A stretch of DNA of 41,815 nt from Thermoleophilia bacterium. Its GTDB lineage: Bacteria > Actinomycetota > Thermoleophilia > Miltoncostaeales > Miltoncostaeaceae. This document shows positions 22,845 to 30,439 of this stretch, one piece after another. Each line of letters opens with the position of its first letter. The stretch's first letter is position 1. Made by a program: the position numbers and the translations under genes. Location of the stretch: contig JAGQUM010000008.1 of the NCBI GenBank assembly GCA_020438485.1, positions 1 through 41,815 of the forward strand, given 5' to 3'. A model generated the notes under the pieces. The model searched no databases. It had not been told where the DNA came from and was given only the letters and a program-made list of their open reading frames with translations.

Positions 22845-24307
22845 GCCTGGGCGCGGCGGGCCAGCTCCTCGGCCACGCCCAGGCACAGGCCGACGCCGAA
22901 GCCGCTGCCCTGGCCGCCCGGCATGCCGGTGCCGGCGATGTCGACGTGGCACCAGGGCCTGCCGTCCGTGAACTCGCGCAGGAACTGCGCCGCGTACGTC
23001 GCGCCCGGCGCGAGCCGCTTGTTGGCCGAGTTGGACAGGTCGGCCACCTTGCTGCGGATCAGCTCGTCGTAGCGGCGGTGCATGGGCATGCGCCACACCA
23101 GATCGCCCGTGGAGCGGCCCGCGGCGCGCACCGTGTCGGCCCACCCGTCGTCGCTGGCGAACAGCCCCGCGTAGACCTCGCCCAGCGCGATGACCATGGC
23201 GCCGGTCAGCGTCGCGAAATCGACCAGACGGGTGGCCTTTCCCTTCGTCACGGCGTACGTGAGGCAGTCGGCCAGCACGAGGCGCCCCTCGGCGTCGGTG
23301 TTGATCACCTCGATGGTCTTGCCGTTCATCGCCGTGACGACGTCGCCCGGCTTCACCGCCGTACCGCTCGGCATGTTCTCGGTGGCGCCCACCACGCCCA
23401 CGGCCCTGACGGGCACATCCAGTTCGGCCAGCAGGCCCAGCGCCTCGATGACGGCCGCGCCACCGCCCATGTCCATCTTCATCTCCTCCATGCCCGAGGA
23501 GGGCTTGATGGAGATACCGCCCGTGTCGAACGTGACGGCCTTGCCCACCAGGCCAAGCACATCGTCGCCCTTCGCCGCGCGCGGGGCGTACGTCAGCACG
23601 ATCATGGCCGGTGGCTCCGCCGAGCCCTGGGCCACCGCCAGCATGGCGCCCGCCTTCTGGCGCGTCAGCTCCGGACGCCCCAGCACGCGGCAGCTGAGGC
23701 CGGGGTGGGCCGCGGCCAGCTCGCGGGCGCGCTCCGCCAGCGCAGTCGGGGTCATGTCGTTCGCCGGGGTGTTCACGAGGTCGCGCGCGGCGGCCACTGC
23801 GTCGGTGAGCGCGGTCAGGCGCCGGGCCTCCGGGTTCTTGACGGGGCCGCCGAGGATCGCGAGCGACGCGGCCGTCTTCGCCCTGCCGTCGCCCGTGCGG
23901 TAACGGTCGAAGCGGTAGTTGCCGTACGCGAACCCCTGGGCGAACGCGGCGATCTCGGACGTGACCCACCCGGCGGCGACGAGCCCCGCGGTGGCGAGGC
24001 CCAGTTCGCGCACGCGGCTGCCCGCCGCGGCGCCCGCGTCGCGCAGCGCGTCGCGGTCGCCGTCGCCCGTGCCCACCAGCAGCACGCGGGTGGCCTTCAG
24101 CCCGTGCGTGGTGTGCAGCAGCACCGCCTGGCCGAGCGCCCCGGTGAACTCCCCGTCCGCGATGACCCGCGCGACCAGTCCGTCCAGCGCCGCGTCGATG
24201 GGGCCGAGCCCCTCCTCGGATGCCTTCGCCGGGCGGTGCGTCGCGACCACGAGCACGTCGGCCTTGGCCGCCGCCACGTCGCCCGACTTCTTGACGCTGA
24301 TCTTCAT
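22841..24307 (-). CDS. pepA: Leucyl aminopeptidase (M17)
   Basis: Cytosolic dinuclear-metal aminopeptidase that removes N-terminal residues; relatives also bind DNA. The N-terminal domain covers about residues 1-165. The catalytic domain has [15 protein letters not shown] (Lys256, Asp261, Lys268), [10 protein letters not shown] around 277, and the signature NTDAEGRL at 336-343 with Asp338, Glu340 and Arg342. Length 488 residues is normal. The ATG at 24307 is preceded by GGAGACCC. It ends tail to tail with hisC: CTAG at 22841-22844 supplies both stops. The gene is divergent from rpmE. Confidence 0.95.
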   Translation of the reverse strand: MKISVKKSGDVAAAKADVLVVATHRPAKASEEGLGPIDAALDGLVARVIADGEFTGALGQAVLLHTTHGLKATRVLLVGTGDGDRDALRDAGAAAGSRVRELGLATAGLVAAGWVTSEIAAFAQGFAYGNYRFDRYRTGDGRAKTAASLAILGGPVKNPEARRLTALTDAVAAARDLVNTPANDMTPTALAERARELAAAHPGLSCRVLGRPELTRQKAGAMLAVAQGSAEPPAMIVLTYAPRAAKGDDVLGLVGKAVTFDTGGISIKPSSGMEEMKMDMGGGAAVIEALGLLAELDVPVRAVGVVGATENMPSGTAVKPGDVVTAMNGKTIEVINTDAEGRLVLADCLTYAVTKGKATRLVDFATLTGAMVIALGEVYAGLFASDDGWADTVRAAGRSTGDLVWRMPMHRRYDELIRSKVADLSNSANKRLAPGATYAAQFLREFTDGRPWCHVDIAGTGMPGGQGSGFGVGLCLGVAEELARRAQA

Positions 24308-24350
24308 TGGGTCTCCGGTCTCGGTGGTGCGCCGGCGCGGCCCGCGCGCG

Positions 24351-24369
24351 GCGGCACCTATACTGCCGC
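24351..24369 (-). promoter_or_regulatory. Inverted repeat around the candidate pepA -10 region
   Basis: GCGGCA at 24351-24356 and TGCCGC at 24364-24369 form a perfect 6-bp inverted repeat around a 7-nt AT-containing centre, in otherwise very GC-rich DNA. On the minus strand the centre reads GTATAGG and could be the -10 box of pepA, with a leader of about 45 nt. The repeat arms could be an operator half-site pair. Confidence 0.35.
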
Positions 24370-24554
24370 ACCCGGCGGGGATGCCCCAGGGTGCGGGGCG
24401 TGCGGCACGACGACGACCGCGCCGGCCGCCCCGCAACCCGGCGCGACCGCGCCGAACGCCGGCGCTCATCGCGACCGTCGTCGCCGTCGGCGTCGCGCCG
24501 CTCAACGCGGGCGCCCGGGCGCGCGGACCCGCGACCCGGGGTTGCGGTCACTGC

Positions 24555-24560
24555 TACGCT
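24555..24560 (+). promoter_or_regulatory. Candidate rpmE -10 box (TACGCT)
   Basis: TACGCT lies 51 nt before the rpmE ATG, predicting a leader of about 45 nt that contains two hairpins. The divergent pepA promoter lies about 190 bp away; between them no gene is seen. Confidence 0.5.
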
Positions 24561-24570
24561 AGCTGGCCGA

Positions 24571-24610
24571 GGCCGGGAAACTCCGGCCGTTGTCATGCTG
24601 GGGGTACAGC
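24571..24610 (+). promoter_or_regulatory. Two-hairpin 5' leader of rpmE, possible r-protein autoregulatory element
   Basis: Hairpin 1: GGCCGG at 24571-24576, loop GAAACT, CCGGCC at 24583-24588. Hairpin 2: GCTG at 24597-24600, loop GGGGTA, CAGC at 24607-24610, which presents the ribosome-binding G run in the loop directly before the ATG at 24612. L31 leader motifs have been described in several bacterial groups; whether this one matches is untested. Confidence 0.4.
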
Positions 24611-24611
24611 G

Positions 24612-24824
24612 ATGAAGAGCGAGATCCATCCCGACTACGCGGTGTCCACGGTCACGTGTTCCTGCGGGAACACGTTCGAGACCCGGTCCGTGAAGCGGGA
24701 GATCCGCCTGGACGTGTGCAACCGGTGCCACCCCTTCTACACGGGCAAGCAGAAGCTGGTCGACACGGGTGGCCGCGTCGAGCGCTTCCAGCGCAAGCTG
24801 GCCCGCGCCCAGAAGCAGGGCTAG
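24612..24824 (+). CDS. rpmE: Ribosomal protein bL31, zinc-binding form
   Basis: Large-subunit protein bL31, 70 residues, starting [19 protein letters not shown]. The zinc ligands are present: Cys16 and Cys18 (CSC) and Cys37 and Cys40 (CNRC). This is the C+ type, normally made in zinc-replete cells and replaced by a C- paralogue when zinc is scarce. [20 protein letters not shown] is the family tail. It heads the rpmE-prfA-prmC cluster typical of actinobacteria, and its leader may carry regulation. Confidence 0.97.
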   Translation: MKSEIHPDYAVSTVTCSCGNTFETRSVKREIRLDVCNRCHPFYTGKQKLVDTGGRVERFQRKLARAQKQG

Positions 24825-24839
24825 GACGGTTCGGGCAGC

Positions 24840-24863
24840 GCGCCGCCCCGCGGGGGGCGGCGC
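24840..24863 (+). terminator. 10-bp GC hairpin between rpmE and prfA
   Basis: A perfect 10-bp stem, GCGCCGCCCC at 24840-24849 and GGGGCGGCGC at 24854-24863, with the 4-nt loop GCGG. It begins 15 bp after the rpmE stop and ends 24 bp before the prfA GTG. No T run follows, so partial termination, attenuation or an RNA-processing/stability role are all possible. Confidence 0.45.
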
Positions 24864-24887
24864 CACCCGCGAGGAGATGAGAAGCGC

Positions 24888-25973
24888 GTGAGCTCGGGCA
24901 CCGAACGTCTCGTCGAGCAGATCGAGCGCTCGCGCGACGAGTTGTCGCGCGCGCTGGCCGACACCGAACTGGTGTCCGACCGCGCTCGGTACGCCGACGT
25001 CAACCGCCGCTGGTCGCAGCTGCAGGACGCGTTCGGGCTGGCCGAGCGCTGGCGGGACGCCGCGGGGCGCGCCGCCGAGGCCGCCGACCTGCTCGCCGAG
25101 GGCGACGACGACGACGTGCGGGCTATCCAGCGCGAGGCCCTCGAGGAGATGGAAGCCCTCGAGGGCGACATCCGCGAGGCGATGGTCGAGCCCGACCCCA
25201 ACGACGAGCGCGACGTGATCGTCGAGATCCGCGCCGCCGCGGGGGGCGAGGAGGCGGCCCTGTTCGCCCGCGACCTGCTCGACGTTTACACGCGCTACGC
25301 GTCCAGCAGGCGCTTCGCCGTGGAGCAGCTGTCGCTGTCGGCGGCCGACGCGGGCGGCGTGAAGGAGGCCACGCTGGCCGTCAAGGGCAAGGGTGCGTAC
25401 TCCGTGTTCAAGCACGAGGCGGGGGTCCACCGAGTCCAGCGCGTGCCCGAGACCGAGAGCCAGGGGCGCATCCACACGTCCACCGCGACCGTGGCCGTCC
25501 TGCCCGAGGTCGAGGACGTCGACGTGAAGGTGGAGGAGAAGGACCTCAAGATCGACGTGTACCGCTCGAGCGGCCCGGGCGGCCAGAGCGTGAACACGAC
25601 CGACTCGGCGGTGCGTATCACGCACGTCCCGACGGGGATCGTCGTGTCGATGCAGGACGAGAAGAGCCAGCTCCAGAACAAGGAACGCGCCATGCGGGTG
25701 CTGCGTGCGCGCCTGTACGAGAAGGCCCTCGAGGAGCAGAACGCCGAGATCACGGCCGCCCGCCGGGCTCAGCTGGGAAGCGGCGAGCGCTCCGAGAAGG
25801 TGCGCACGTACAACTACCCGCAGAACCGGGTGACCGACCACCGGGTGAACCTCACCGTGCCGCTGCGCGAGCAGGTGCTGCAGGGGGCGCTGGGCGACAT
25901 CACGTCGGCGCTGGCGGCCGAGGAGCGGCGGATCCTGCTGGCCACCCAGGCCGACGAGGAGGGCCTCGGATGA
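24888..25973 (+). CDS. prfA: Peptide chain release factor 1
   Basis: RF1 reads UAA and UAG stop codons and triggers peptide release. GGQ, the catalytic tripeptide whose Gln is methylated by PrmC, is at residues 231-233 (SGPGGQSVN). The codon-recognition P-x-T element is PET at 187-189 within [18 protein letters not shown], the RF1 rather than RF2 form (SPF). Length 361 residues is standard. The GTG at 24888 follows GAGGAG. The next gene overlaps its stop by 4 bp. Confidence 0.96.
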   Translation: MSSGTERLVEQIERSRDELSRALADTELVSDRARYADVNRRWSQLQDAFGLAERWRDAAGRAAEAADLLAEGDDDDVRAIQREALEEMEALEGDIREAMVEPDPNDERDVIVEIRAAAGGEEAALFARDLLDVYTRYASSRRFAVEQLSLSAADAGGVKEATLAVKGKGAYSVFKHEAGVHRVQRVPETESQGRIHTSTATVAVLPEVEDVDVKVEEKDLKIDVYRSSGPGGQSVNTTDSAVRITHVPTGIVVSMQDEKSQLQNKERAMRVLRARLYEKALEEQNAEITAARRAQLGSGERSEKVRTYNYPQNRVTDHRVNLTVPLREQVLQGALGDITSALAAEERRILLATQADEEGLG

Positions 25974-26635
25974 CGGGTCCCGACGCGGAGCTGCTGCGCG
26001 CCGAGTTCCTGGGCATCACGGTGCGGCACGCCGACGAGGAGTCGAGCCGGGCCGAGTTGGCGTCGATGTTCGCGGCCCTCAGCGAGCGCTACGAGCTCAA
26101 CCGCATGGAGTACGTCGATGACGGCGCCACGTTCACCGGCTCGGGCGGGTCCGAGCTGGTGATGCGCCCCGGCCACACGGCGTCGGCGGGCGTCACGTCG
26201 CTGGGCTTCCTGGAGGGGCTCGACAGGGTCGGGGGGATGCTGCGCGACGGCCTGGCGCGCGTGACGCCGGGCGCGCCGCTCGCCGTCGACGACGTCACGC
26301 TGGTGGCGGCGTGGGACCTGGAGGAGGAGGACGGCGCGCGCCGCTACCTGTCGGACGAGGTGCTGGGGATCGCCCGCGACCGGCAGGCGCTGCTGGCCGA
26401 CGACGCCGACGATCCCTCGTTCGGCATGCGCCTGTGGCGCAAGCTGGGGGACGGCATGCTGGACATCGCCGTGGAACCCATGCACAGCGACACCAGCAAG
26501 CTGTACCTGCGGCTCGTCTACAACGAGGACGGGTTCGTGGACGACCTCGACGACGTGCTGGAGCGCGCGGAGGCCGTCAACGCGTACATGCACGGGCCGC
26601 TCGCCGCGTTCATCCGTGCCGGCGTCCGGCGCTAG
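25970..26635 (+). CDS. Unknown protein encoded between prfA and prmC
   Basis: 221 residues, soluble, strongly acidic, no family recognised. It begins with a helical region ([37 protein letters not shown]), then beta segments ([20 protein letters not shown]), and ends in a helix ([25 protein letters not shown]). The start overlaps the prfA stop (ATGA) and the end overlaps the prmC start by 20 bp, so all three are coupled. In most actinobacteria prmC follows prfA directly. A link to translation termination is inferred from position only. Confidence 0.75.
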   Translation: MTGPDAELLRAEFLGITVRHADEESSRAELASMFAALSERYELNRMEYVDDGATFTGSGGSELVMRPGHTASAGVTSLGFLEGLDRVGGMLRDGLARVTPGAPLAVDDVTLVAAWDLEEEDGARRYLSDEVLGIARDRQALLADDADDPSFGMRLWRKLGDGMLDIAVEPMHSDTSKLYLRLVYNEDGFVDDLDDVLERAEAVNAYMHGPLAAFIRAGVRR

Positions 26636-27476
26636 TCCCGGCCCCCTCACGGTCGGCGCCATGCTGGCGCGCACGACCGCGTTCTTCGCCTCCAAGGGAT
26701 CCGGGTCCCCCCGTCTGGACGCGGAGCTGCTGATCTCCCGGGCCCTGGGTCTGCAGCGGATCGAGCTCTACACGCAGCACGACCGTCCCGTGACGGGCGC
26801 CGAGCGCGACGAGGCCCGCGCCCTGGTGGCCCGCCGCGGCCGCCGCGAGCCCGTCGCGTACATCCTCGGCACGCGCGCCTTCCGGGGTCTCGAGCTGGCG
26901 GTCGGGCCGGGCGTGCTGGTACCGCGGCCCGAGACCGAGTTGCTCGTGGAGTGGGTCGTGGCACACGCGCCGCCCGGTGCCGCGGTGCTCGACTGGGGCA
27001 CCGGCAGCGGCGCGATCGCCCTCAGCCTCGCGGCCGAGCGGCCGGACCTCGCCGTGGCGGCGTGCGACGTCTCGCCCGACGCCCTGGATGCGGCGCGCGT
27101 GAACGGGTCCGCCGTGGGCGGTGACGTCGAGTGGGTGCTGTCGGACGGATTCGCCGCGCTGGCCGGCCGGCGGTTCGGCGTCGTCGTGGCCAACCCGCCC
27201 TACCTGTCCGATGCCGAGCTGGAGGCGGCCCCGCGGGAGCTCGCGTTCGAGCCGGCCCTCGCGCTGGCCGCGGGGCCCCGCGGCGACGAGGCGATCGCCG
27301 CGATCTGCCGGGACGCGCCCGGGCACCTGGATCCCCGCGGCCTGCTGATCACCGAGATCGGGGAGGCCCAGGCCGACGGCGCGCGGGCGCTGATGGAGGG
27401 GGCCGGGTTCCGCGACGTCGCGGTCCACGCCGACCTCGCCGGGCTTCCGCGGGCGGTGTCCGGACGCCTGCCCTAG
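26616..27476 (+). CDS. prmC: Release factor glutamine methyltransferase PrmC
   Basis: Transfers a methyl group from SAM to the Gln of the GGQ motif in release factors. N-terminal helical domain to about residue 90, then LVPRPETELL at 101-110, SAM-binding motif DWGTGSGAIALSL at 126-138 (the second residue is usually Leu or Val), and catalytic NPPY at 193-196. Length 286 residues is normal. The GTG at 26616 overlaps the upstream gene by 20 bp; a later start would cut into the N-terminal helices. Its substrate RF1 is encoded in the same operon. Confidence 0.94.
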   Translation: MPASGASPGPLTVGAMLARTTAFFASKGSGSPRLDAELLISRALGLQRIELYTQHDRPVTGAERDEARALVARRGRREPVAYILGTRAFRGLELAVGPGVLVPRPETELLVEWVVAHAPPGAAVLDWGTGSGAIALSLAAERPDLAVAACDVSPDALDAARVNGSAVGGDVEWVLSDGFAALAGRRFGVVVANPPYLSDAELEAAPRELAFEPALALAAGPRGDEAIAAICRDAPGHLDPRGLLITEIGEAQADGARALMEGAGFRDVAVHADLAGLPRAVSGRLP

Positions 27477-27496
27477 CGCGCCGGGCCATGCCGCGC

Positions 27497-27515
27497 ATCG
27501 CGCACGATGCGCGAT
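27497..27515. promoter_or_regulatory. 8-bp perfect inverted repeat after prmC
   Basis: ATCGCGCA at 27497-27504 and TGCGCGAT at 27508-27515 with a CGA spacer form a 19-bp dyad, 21 bp after the prmC stop. It looks like an operator or a protein-binding site. As RNA it would be a tight hairpin with a 3-nt loop, without a T run. Confidence 0.45.
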
Positions 27516-27552
27516 CCGCTCAAGGCGCCCCTCGTGACGTCCGATACGCGCA

Positions 27553-27570
27553 TCACGTACCCCGACGTGA
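27553..27570. promoter_or_regulatory. Inverted repeat overlapping the ribosome-binding region of the zinc-ribbon gene
   Basis: TCACGT at 27553-27558 and ACGTGA at 27565-27570 with a 6-nt spacer, ending in the GAGG ribosome site about 8 nt before the ATG at 27580. It could act as an operator or as an RNA hairpin limiting translation. Confidence 0.35.
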
Positions 27571-27579
27571 GGCAACACG

Positions 27580-27819
27580 ATGTTCGTCGTTCACGATCCC
27601 TGCGGGTTGATGGTCGCCTACGAGTCCTGGACCGCCTGGCGCGAGGAGCACCGCCGCACCGCCGCGGCCGAGCCCGCCCCGCTGTGCCCATCCGACGTCA
27701 GCTTCTGCGCCGTGTGCTGGGGCCAGGCGAAGATCTACGCGCCCGCCCGTAACGGCGAGGGCCTGGTGCCCGTGCCGTGCGGCACGTGCGACGCCACCGG
27801 CATCGTGCGCAACCGCTAG
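27580..27819 (+). CDS. Small protein with a DnaJ-type zinc-ribbon motif
   Basis: 79 residues. The C-terminal half contains CAVCWG and, 15 residues later, CGTCDATG, i.e. CxxCxG ... CxxCxxxG, resembling one zinc site of the DnaJ/RNF185-like zinc finger. The N-terminal half is short (MFVVHDPCGLMVAYESW) with no known domain. GAGG precedes the ATG at a good distance. It sits between prmC and glyA, where many actinobacteria carry the tRNA threonylcarbamoyladenosine gene sua5. A role in RNA or protein binding is possible but unproven. Confidence 0.7.
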   Translation: MFVVHDPCGLMVAYESWTAWREEHRRTAAAEPAPLCPSDVSFCAVCWGQAKIYAPARNGEGLVPVPCGTCDATGIVRNR

Positions 27820-27848
27820 CGCGTCGGCGGCCGGGGGCCCGCCCCCTG

Positions 27849-27854
27849 TAGCGT
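27849..27854 (+). promoter_or_regulatory. Candidate glyA -10 box (TAGCGT)
   Basis: TAGCGT directly abuts a GTG at 27855 that would lie upstream of the transcription start, so it cannot be the start codon if this promoter is right. Transcription from about 27861 gives a leader of about 33 nt before the GTG at 27894, with GGGGGTCC as ribosome site. Confidence 0.45.
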
Positions 27855-27893
27855 GTGGACCTCCGTCTCGTCACCACCCGTGGGGGTCCGCCC

Positions 27894-29186
27894 GTGAGCT
27901 TCGCCGACGACCAGAGCCACCTGCGTCGCGACATCGCCGACGTCGACCCCGAGGTCGCCCGTCTGCTGGAGGCCGAGGCCGCCCGCCAGGGCGAGACGCT
28001 GGAGATGATCGCCAGCGAGAACTTCACCAGCCAGGCCGTGCTGCAGGCGGTGGGCTCCGTGCTCACCAACAAGTACGCCGAGGGTTACCCCGGTCGGCGC
28101 TACTACGGTGGCTGCGAGGTTGTGGACCAGGTGGAGCAGCTCGCCATCGATCGCGCCAGGGAGTTGTTCGGCGCCGCCCACGTCAACGTCCAGCCCCACT
28201 CGGGCGCGACGGCCAACGAGGCCGCGTACATGGCCATGCTGAGCCCCGGCGACCGCGTGCTGGCCATGGCGCTCGCCCACGGCGGCCACCTCACGCACGG
28301 GCTCAAGGTCAACTTCTCGGGGAAGCTCTACGAGTTCCACCAGTACCACGTGCGCCGGGACGACTGCCGCATCGACATGGACGAGGTGCGCAGACTGGCC
28401 CGGGAGGTGCGGCCCGCACTGATCGTGGCCGGGGCCTCCGCCTACCCGCGCGTGATCGACTTCCCCGCGTTCCGCGAGATCGCCGACGAGGTGGGCGCGC
28501 GCCTGATGGTGGACATGGCCCACATCGCGGGTCTCGTCGCCGCCGGGGTGCATCCCAGCCCGGTCGGCATCGCCGATGTCACCACCACCACCATCCACAA
28601 GACCCTCGGCGGGCCCCGCGGCGGCATGGTGCTGTGCACCGAGGAACTGGCCAGCGCCGTCGACCGCGCCGTGTTCCCCGGCCTGCAGGGCGGGCCGCTG
28701 ATGCACGTGATCGCCGGCAAGGCCGTCGCCCTGGGCCACGCGTTGACGCCCGAGTACCGCGAGCGCCAGCGCCAGGTGGTGGCCAACTGCGCGGCCCTCG
28801 CCGAGGCCCTGGTCGCGGCCGGCGTGGCGCTGGTGAGCGGCGGCACCGACAACCACCTGCTGCTCATCGACCTGTCCGCCACGCCGCTGACCGGGGCCGA
28901 GGGCGAGGAGCGGCTGGAGCGCGCGGGCATCACGGTGAACAAGAACGGCATTCCGTTCGACGAGCGGCCGCCGACCGTCACTTCGGGCCTGCGGGTGGGC
29001 ACGGCCGCGCTCACCACGCGCGGGCTGCGCGAGGACGAGATGCGCGAGATCGGCGCCATCATCGCGGCGGCGCTCGACCCCGGCGCCGGCGAGCCCGAGC
29101 TGGCCACCCTCAGAGCCCGCTCCGGCGCCATCGGCGAGCGGTTTCCGCTGTACTCGTCCCTGGTCGGCGGCACTGCGGTGGCGTAG
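27894..29186 (+). CDS. glyA: Serine hydroxymethyltransferase
   Basis: PLP enzyme interconverting serine and glycine and supplying one-carbon units on tetrahydrofolate. The family start is [10 protein letters not shown] at 37-46, followed by [15 protein letters not shown] at 59-73 and PHSGATAN at 101-108. The PLP lysine is Lys236 in [11 protein letters not shown], where the usual sequence is HKTLRGPRGG. Length 430 residues is normal. The GTG at 27894 is preferred to one at 27855, as explained at the promoter. A GC hairpin follows the stop. Confidence 0.95.
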   Translation: MSFADDQSHLRRDIADVDPEVARLLEAEAARQGETLEMIASENFTSQAVLQAVGSVLTNKYAEGYPGRRYYGGCEVVDQVEQLAIDRARELFGAAHVNVQPHSGATANEAAYMAMLSPGDRVLAMALAHGGHLTHGLKVNFSGKLYEFHQYHVRRDDCRIDMDEVRRLAREVRPALIVAGASAYPRVIDFPAFREIADEVGARLMVDMAHIAGLVAAGVHPSPVGIADVTTTTIHKTLGGPRGGMVLCTEELASAVDRAVFPGLQGGPLMHVIAGKAVALGHALTPEYRERQRQVVANCAALAEALVAAGVALVSGGTDNHLLLIDLSATPLTGAEGEERLERAGITVNKNGIPFDERPPTVTSGLRVGTAALTTRGLREDEMREIGAIIAAALDPGAGEPELATLRARSGAIGERFPLYSSLVGGTAVA

Positions 29187-29187
29187 C

Positions 29188-29199
29188 CCCCCGCGGGGG
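29188..29199 (+). terminator. GC palindrome right after glyA
   Basis: CCCCCGCGGGGG begins 2 bp after the glyA stop codon. It is a self-complementary 12-mer that can form only a short hairpin, without a T tract. Possible weak terminator. Confidence 0.3.
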
Positions 29200-29225
29200 A
29201 ACCGGGCATTCCCTTGACGGGGCGC

Positions 29226-29231
29226 TACATT
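29226..29231 (+). promoter_or_regulatory. Candidate -10 box (TACATT) of the FIST-GGDEF operon
   Basis: TACATT lies 29 nt before the GTG at 29261, predicting a leader of about 22 nt with CAGGAC near the start codon. The TTGACG just upstream is too close to be its -35. Confidence 0.45.
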
Positions 29232-29260
29232 CGCGGCGTCCCGGAGCCGATGCAGGACGT

Positions 29261-30439
29261 GTGGAGAACCGCACCGGCACCGCGGCCGCGCGCTTCTGCG
29301 CACGCCGCATCCAATGGCACCCGGACGGGGGTTTCGCCGAGCCACTGCCGACCGACCTCGACTCGCCACGGACGCTGGTCGTGGCGTTCGCCGATCGCGG
29401 GCTCGATGCCGCCGACGGCCCCGTCGGCGGGCTGACGCGGGCGTTCCCGCGGTCGATCGTGCTGGCGTGCTCGAGCGCCGGCGAGATCGCCGACGAAGTC
29501 GCCGAGCTGGGGGGGCTCTCCGGCGTGGTCATGCGCTTCGCCACCGGAACCCTGCGGTGGGCACGCGCGTCCATCGAGGGCCGCGCCGCCCGCGACGTGG
29601 GACGCGAACTCGCGGCGGCCCTGACCGGCGAGGACCTCAAGGGCGTGTTCGTGGTCAGTGACGGCCTGGCCGTCAACGGCTCCGAGCTGGCCCGCGGCCT
29701 CGGCGACGGTCTGCCCGCCCACGTCGGGGTGGCCGGCGGGCTGGCGGGCGACGGCGACCGGTTCGGCGCCACGTGGGTGGCGGCCGGTGCGTCGCCCGGC
29801 GACGGGACGGTCGCGGCGGTCGGGTTCTACGGCGAGAACGTCGAGATCGGGGTGGGGTCGGACGGGGGATGGGCCCCGTTCGGGCCGGGGCGCAGGGTGA
29901 CGAGGTCCGAGGGCAACGTGCTGTACGAGCTGGACGGGGAACCCGCCGTGCCGCTCTACCGGGACTACCTGGGCGACTACGCGGCGCAGCTTCCCGGCAG
30001 CGCGCTGCTGTTCCCCCTGTCCGTGCGGGCGCGCGGCATGGAGGGGGCCGTGGTCAGGACGATCCTCGCGATCGACGAGGACGCCGGCTCGATGACGTTC
30101 GCGGGCGACGTGGACGAGGACGCCGTGGCGCACCTCATGACATCCACCGGTGAGCAGCTGTGCCAGGCGGCCGCGGCCGCGGCCGCCCGGTCGGTCGCGA
30201 CGCTGCCGCCCGATCGCGGACAGGTCGTCGCGATCGCGGTGAGCTGCGTCGGGCGACGCCTGGCGATGGGCCAGCGCATCGACGACGAGCTGGCGGCCGC
30301 GCGCGAGGCGCTGCCCGAGGACGCCGTCCACGTGGGGTTCTACTCGTACGGCGAGATCGGGCCCGGCGAGGGCGGTGCGTGCGTGCTGCACAACCAGACG
30401 ATGACGATCCTGTCGATCACGGAGCGGGACGGTGCCTGA
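29261..30439 (+). CDS. FIST domain sensor protein
   Basis: FIST proteins are thought to be intracellular ligand sensors, perhaps for amino acids or related small molecules, tied to signalling enzymes. FIST N covers about residues 40-225 (TLVVAFADRGLDAADGPVGGL, IVLACSSAGEIADEVAEL, GVFVVSDGLAVNGSEL, GVAGGLAGDG). FIST C follows (NVLYELDGEPAVPLYRDYLGDYA, ending VGFYSYGEIGPGEGGACVLHNQTMTI). Length 392 residues is normal. The GTG at 29261 gives the first residues VENRTGTAAARF. The next gene, a GGDEF protein, overlaps its end by 8 bp, so the FIST protein probably provides its input. Confidence 0.9.
   Translation: MENRTGTAAARFCARRIQWHPDGGFAEPLPTDLDSPRTLVVAFADRGLDAADGPVGGLTRAFPRSIVLACSSAGEIADEVAELGGLSGVVMRFATGTLRWARASIEGRAARDVGRELAAALTGEDLKGVFVVSDGLAVNGSELARGLGDGLPAHVGVAGGLAGDGDRFGATWVAAGASPGDGTVAAVGFYGENVEIGVGSDGGWAPFGPGRRVTRSEGNVLYELDGEPAVPLYRDYLGDYAAQLPGSALLFPLSVRARGMEGAVVRTILAIDEDAGSMTFAGDVDEDAVAHLMTSTGEQLCQAAAAAAARSVATLPPDRGQVVAIAVSCVGRRLAMGQRIDDELAAAREALPEDAVHVGFYSYGEIGPGEGGACVLHNQTMTILSITERDGA

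Noticed and set aside
21720-25841. Very long open frame on the minus strand, over 1,300 codons
   Set aside because: It runs antisense to hisC, rpmE and prfA and out of frame with pepA. Its translation is Arg/Gly/His-rich with no domains, as expected of shadow frames in GC-rich DNA.
27855-27893. GTG at 27855 as the glyA start
   Set aside because: It directly abuts the TAGCGT box, upstream of the likely transcription start, and would add 13 residues unlike other GlyA N-termini.
29214-29231. TTGACG and TACATT as a -35/-10 pair before the FIST gene
   Set aside because: Only 6 nt separate them, far below the usual 16-18. Only the TACATT box was kept.
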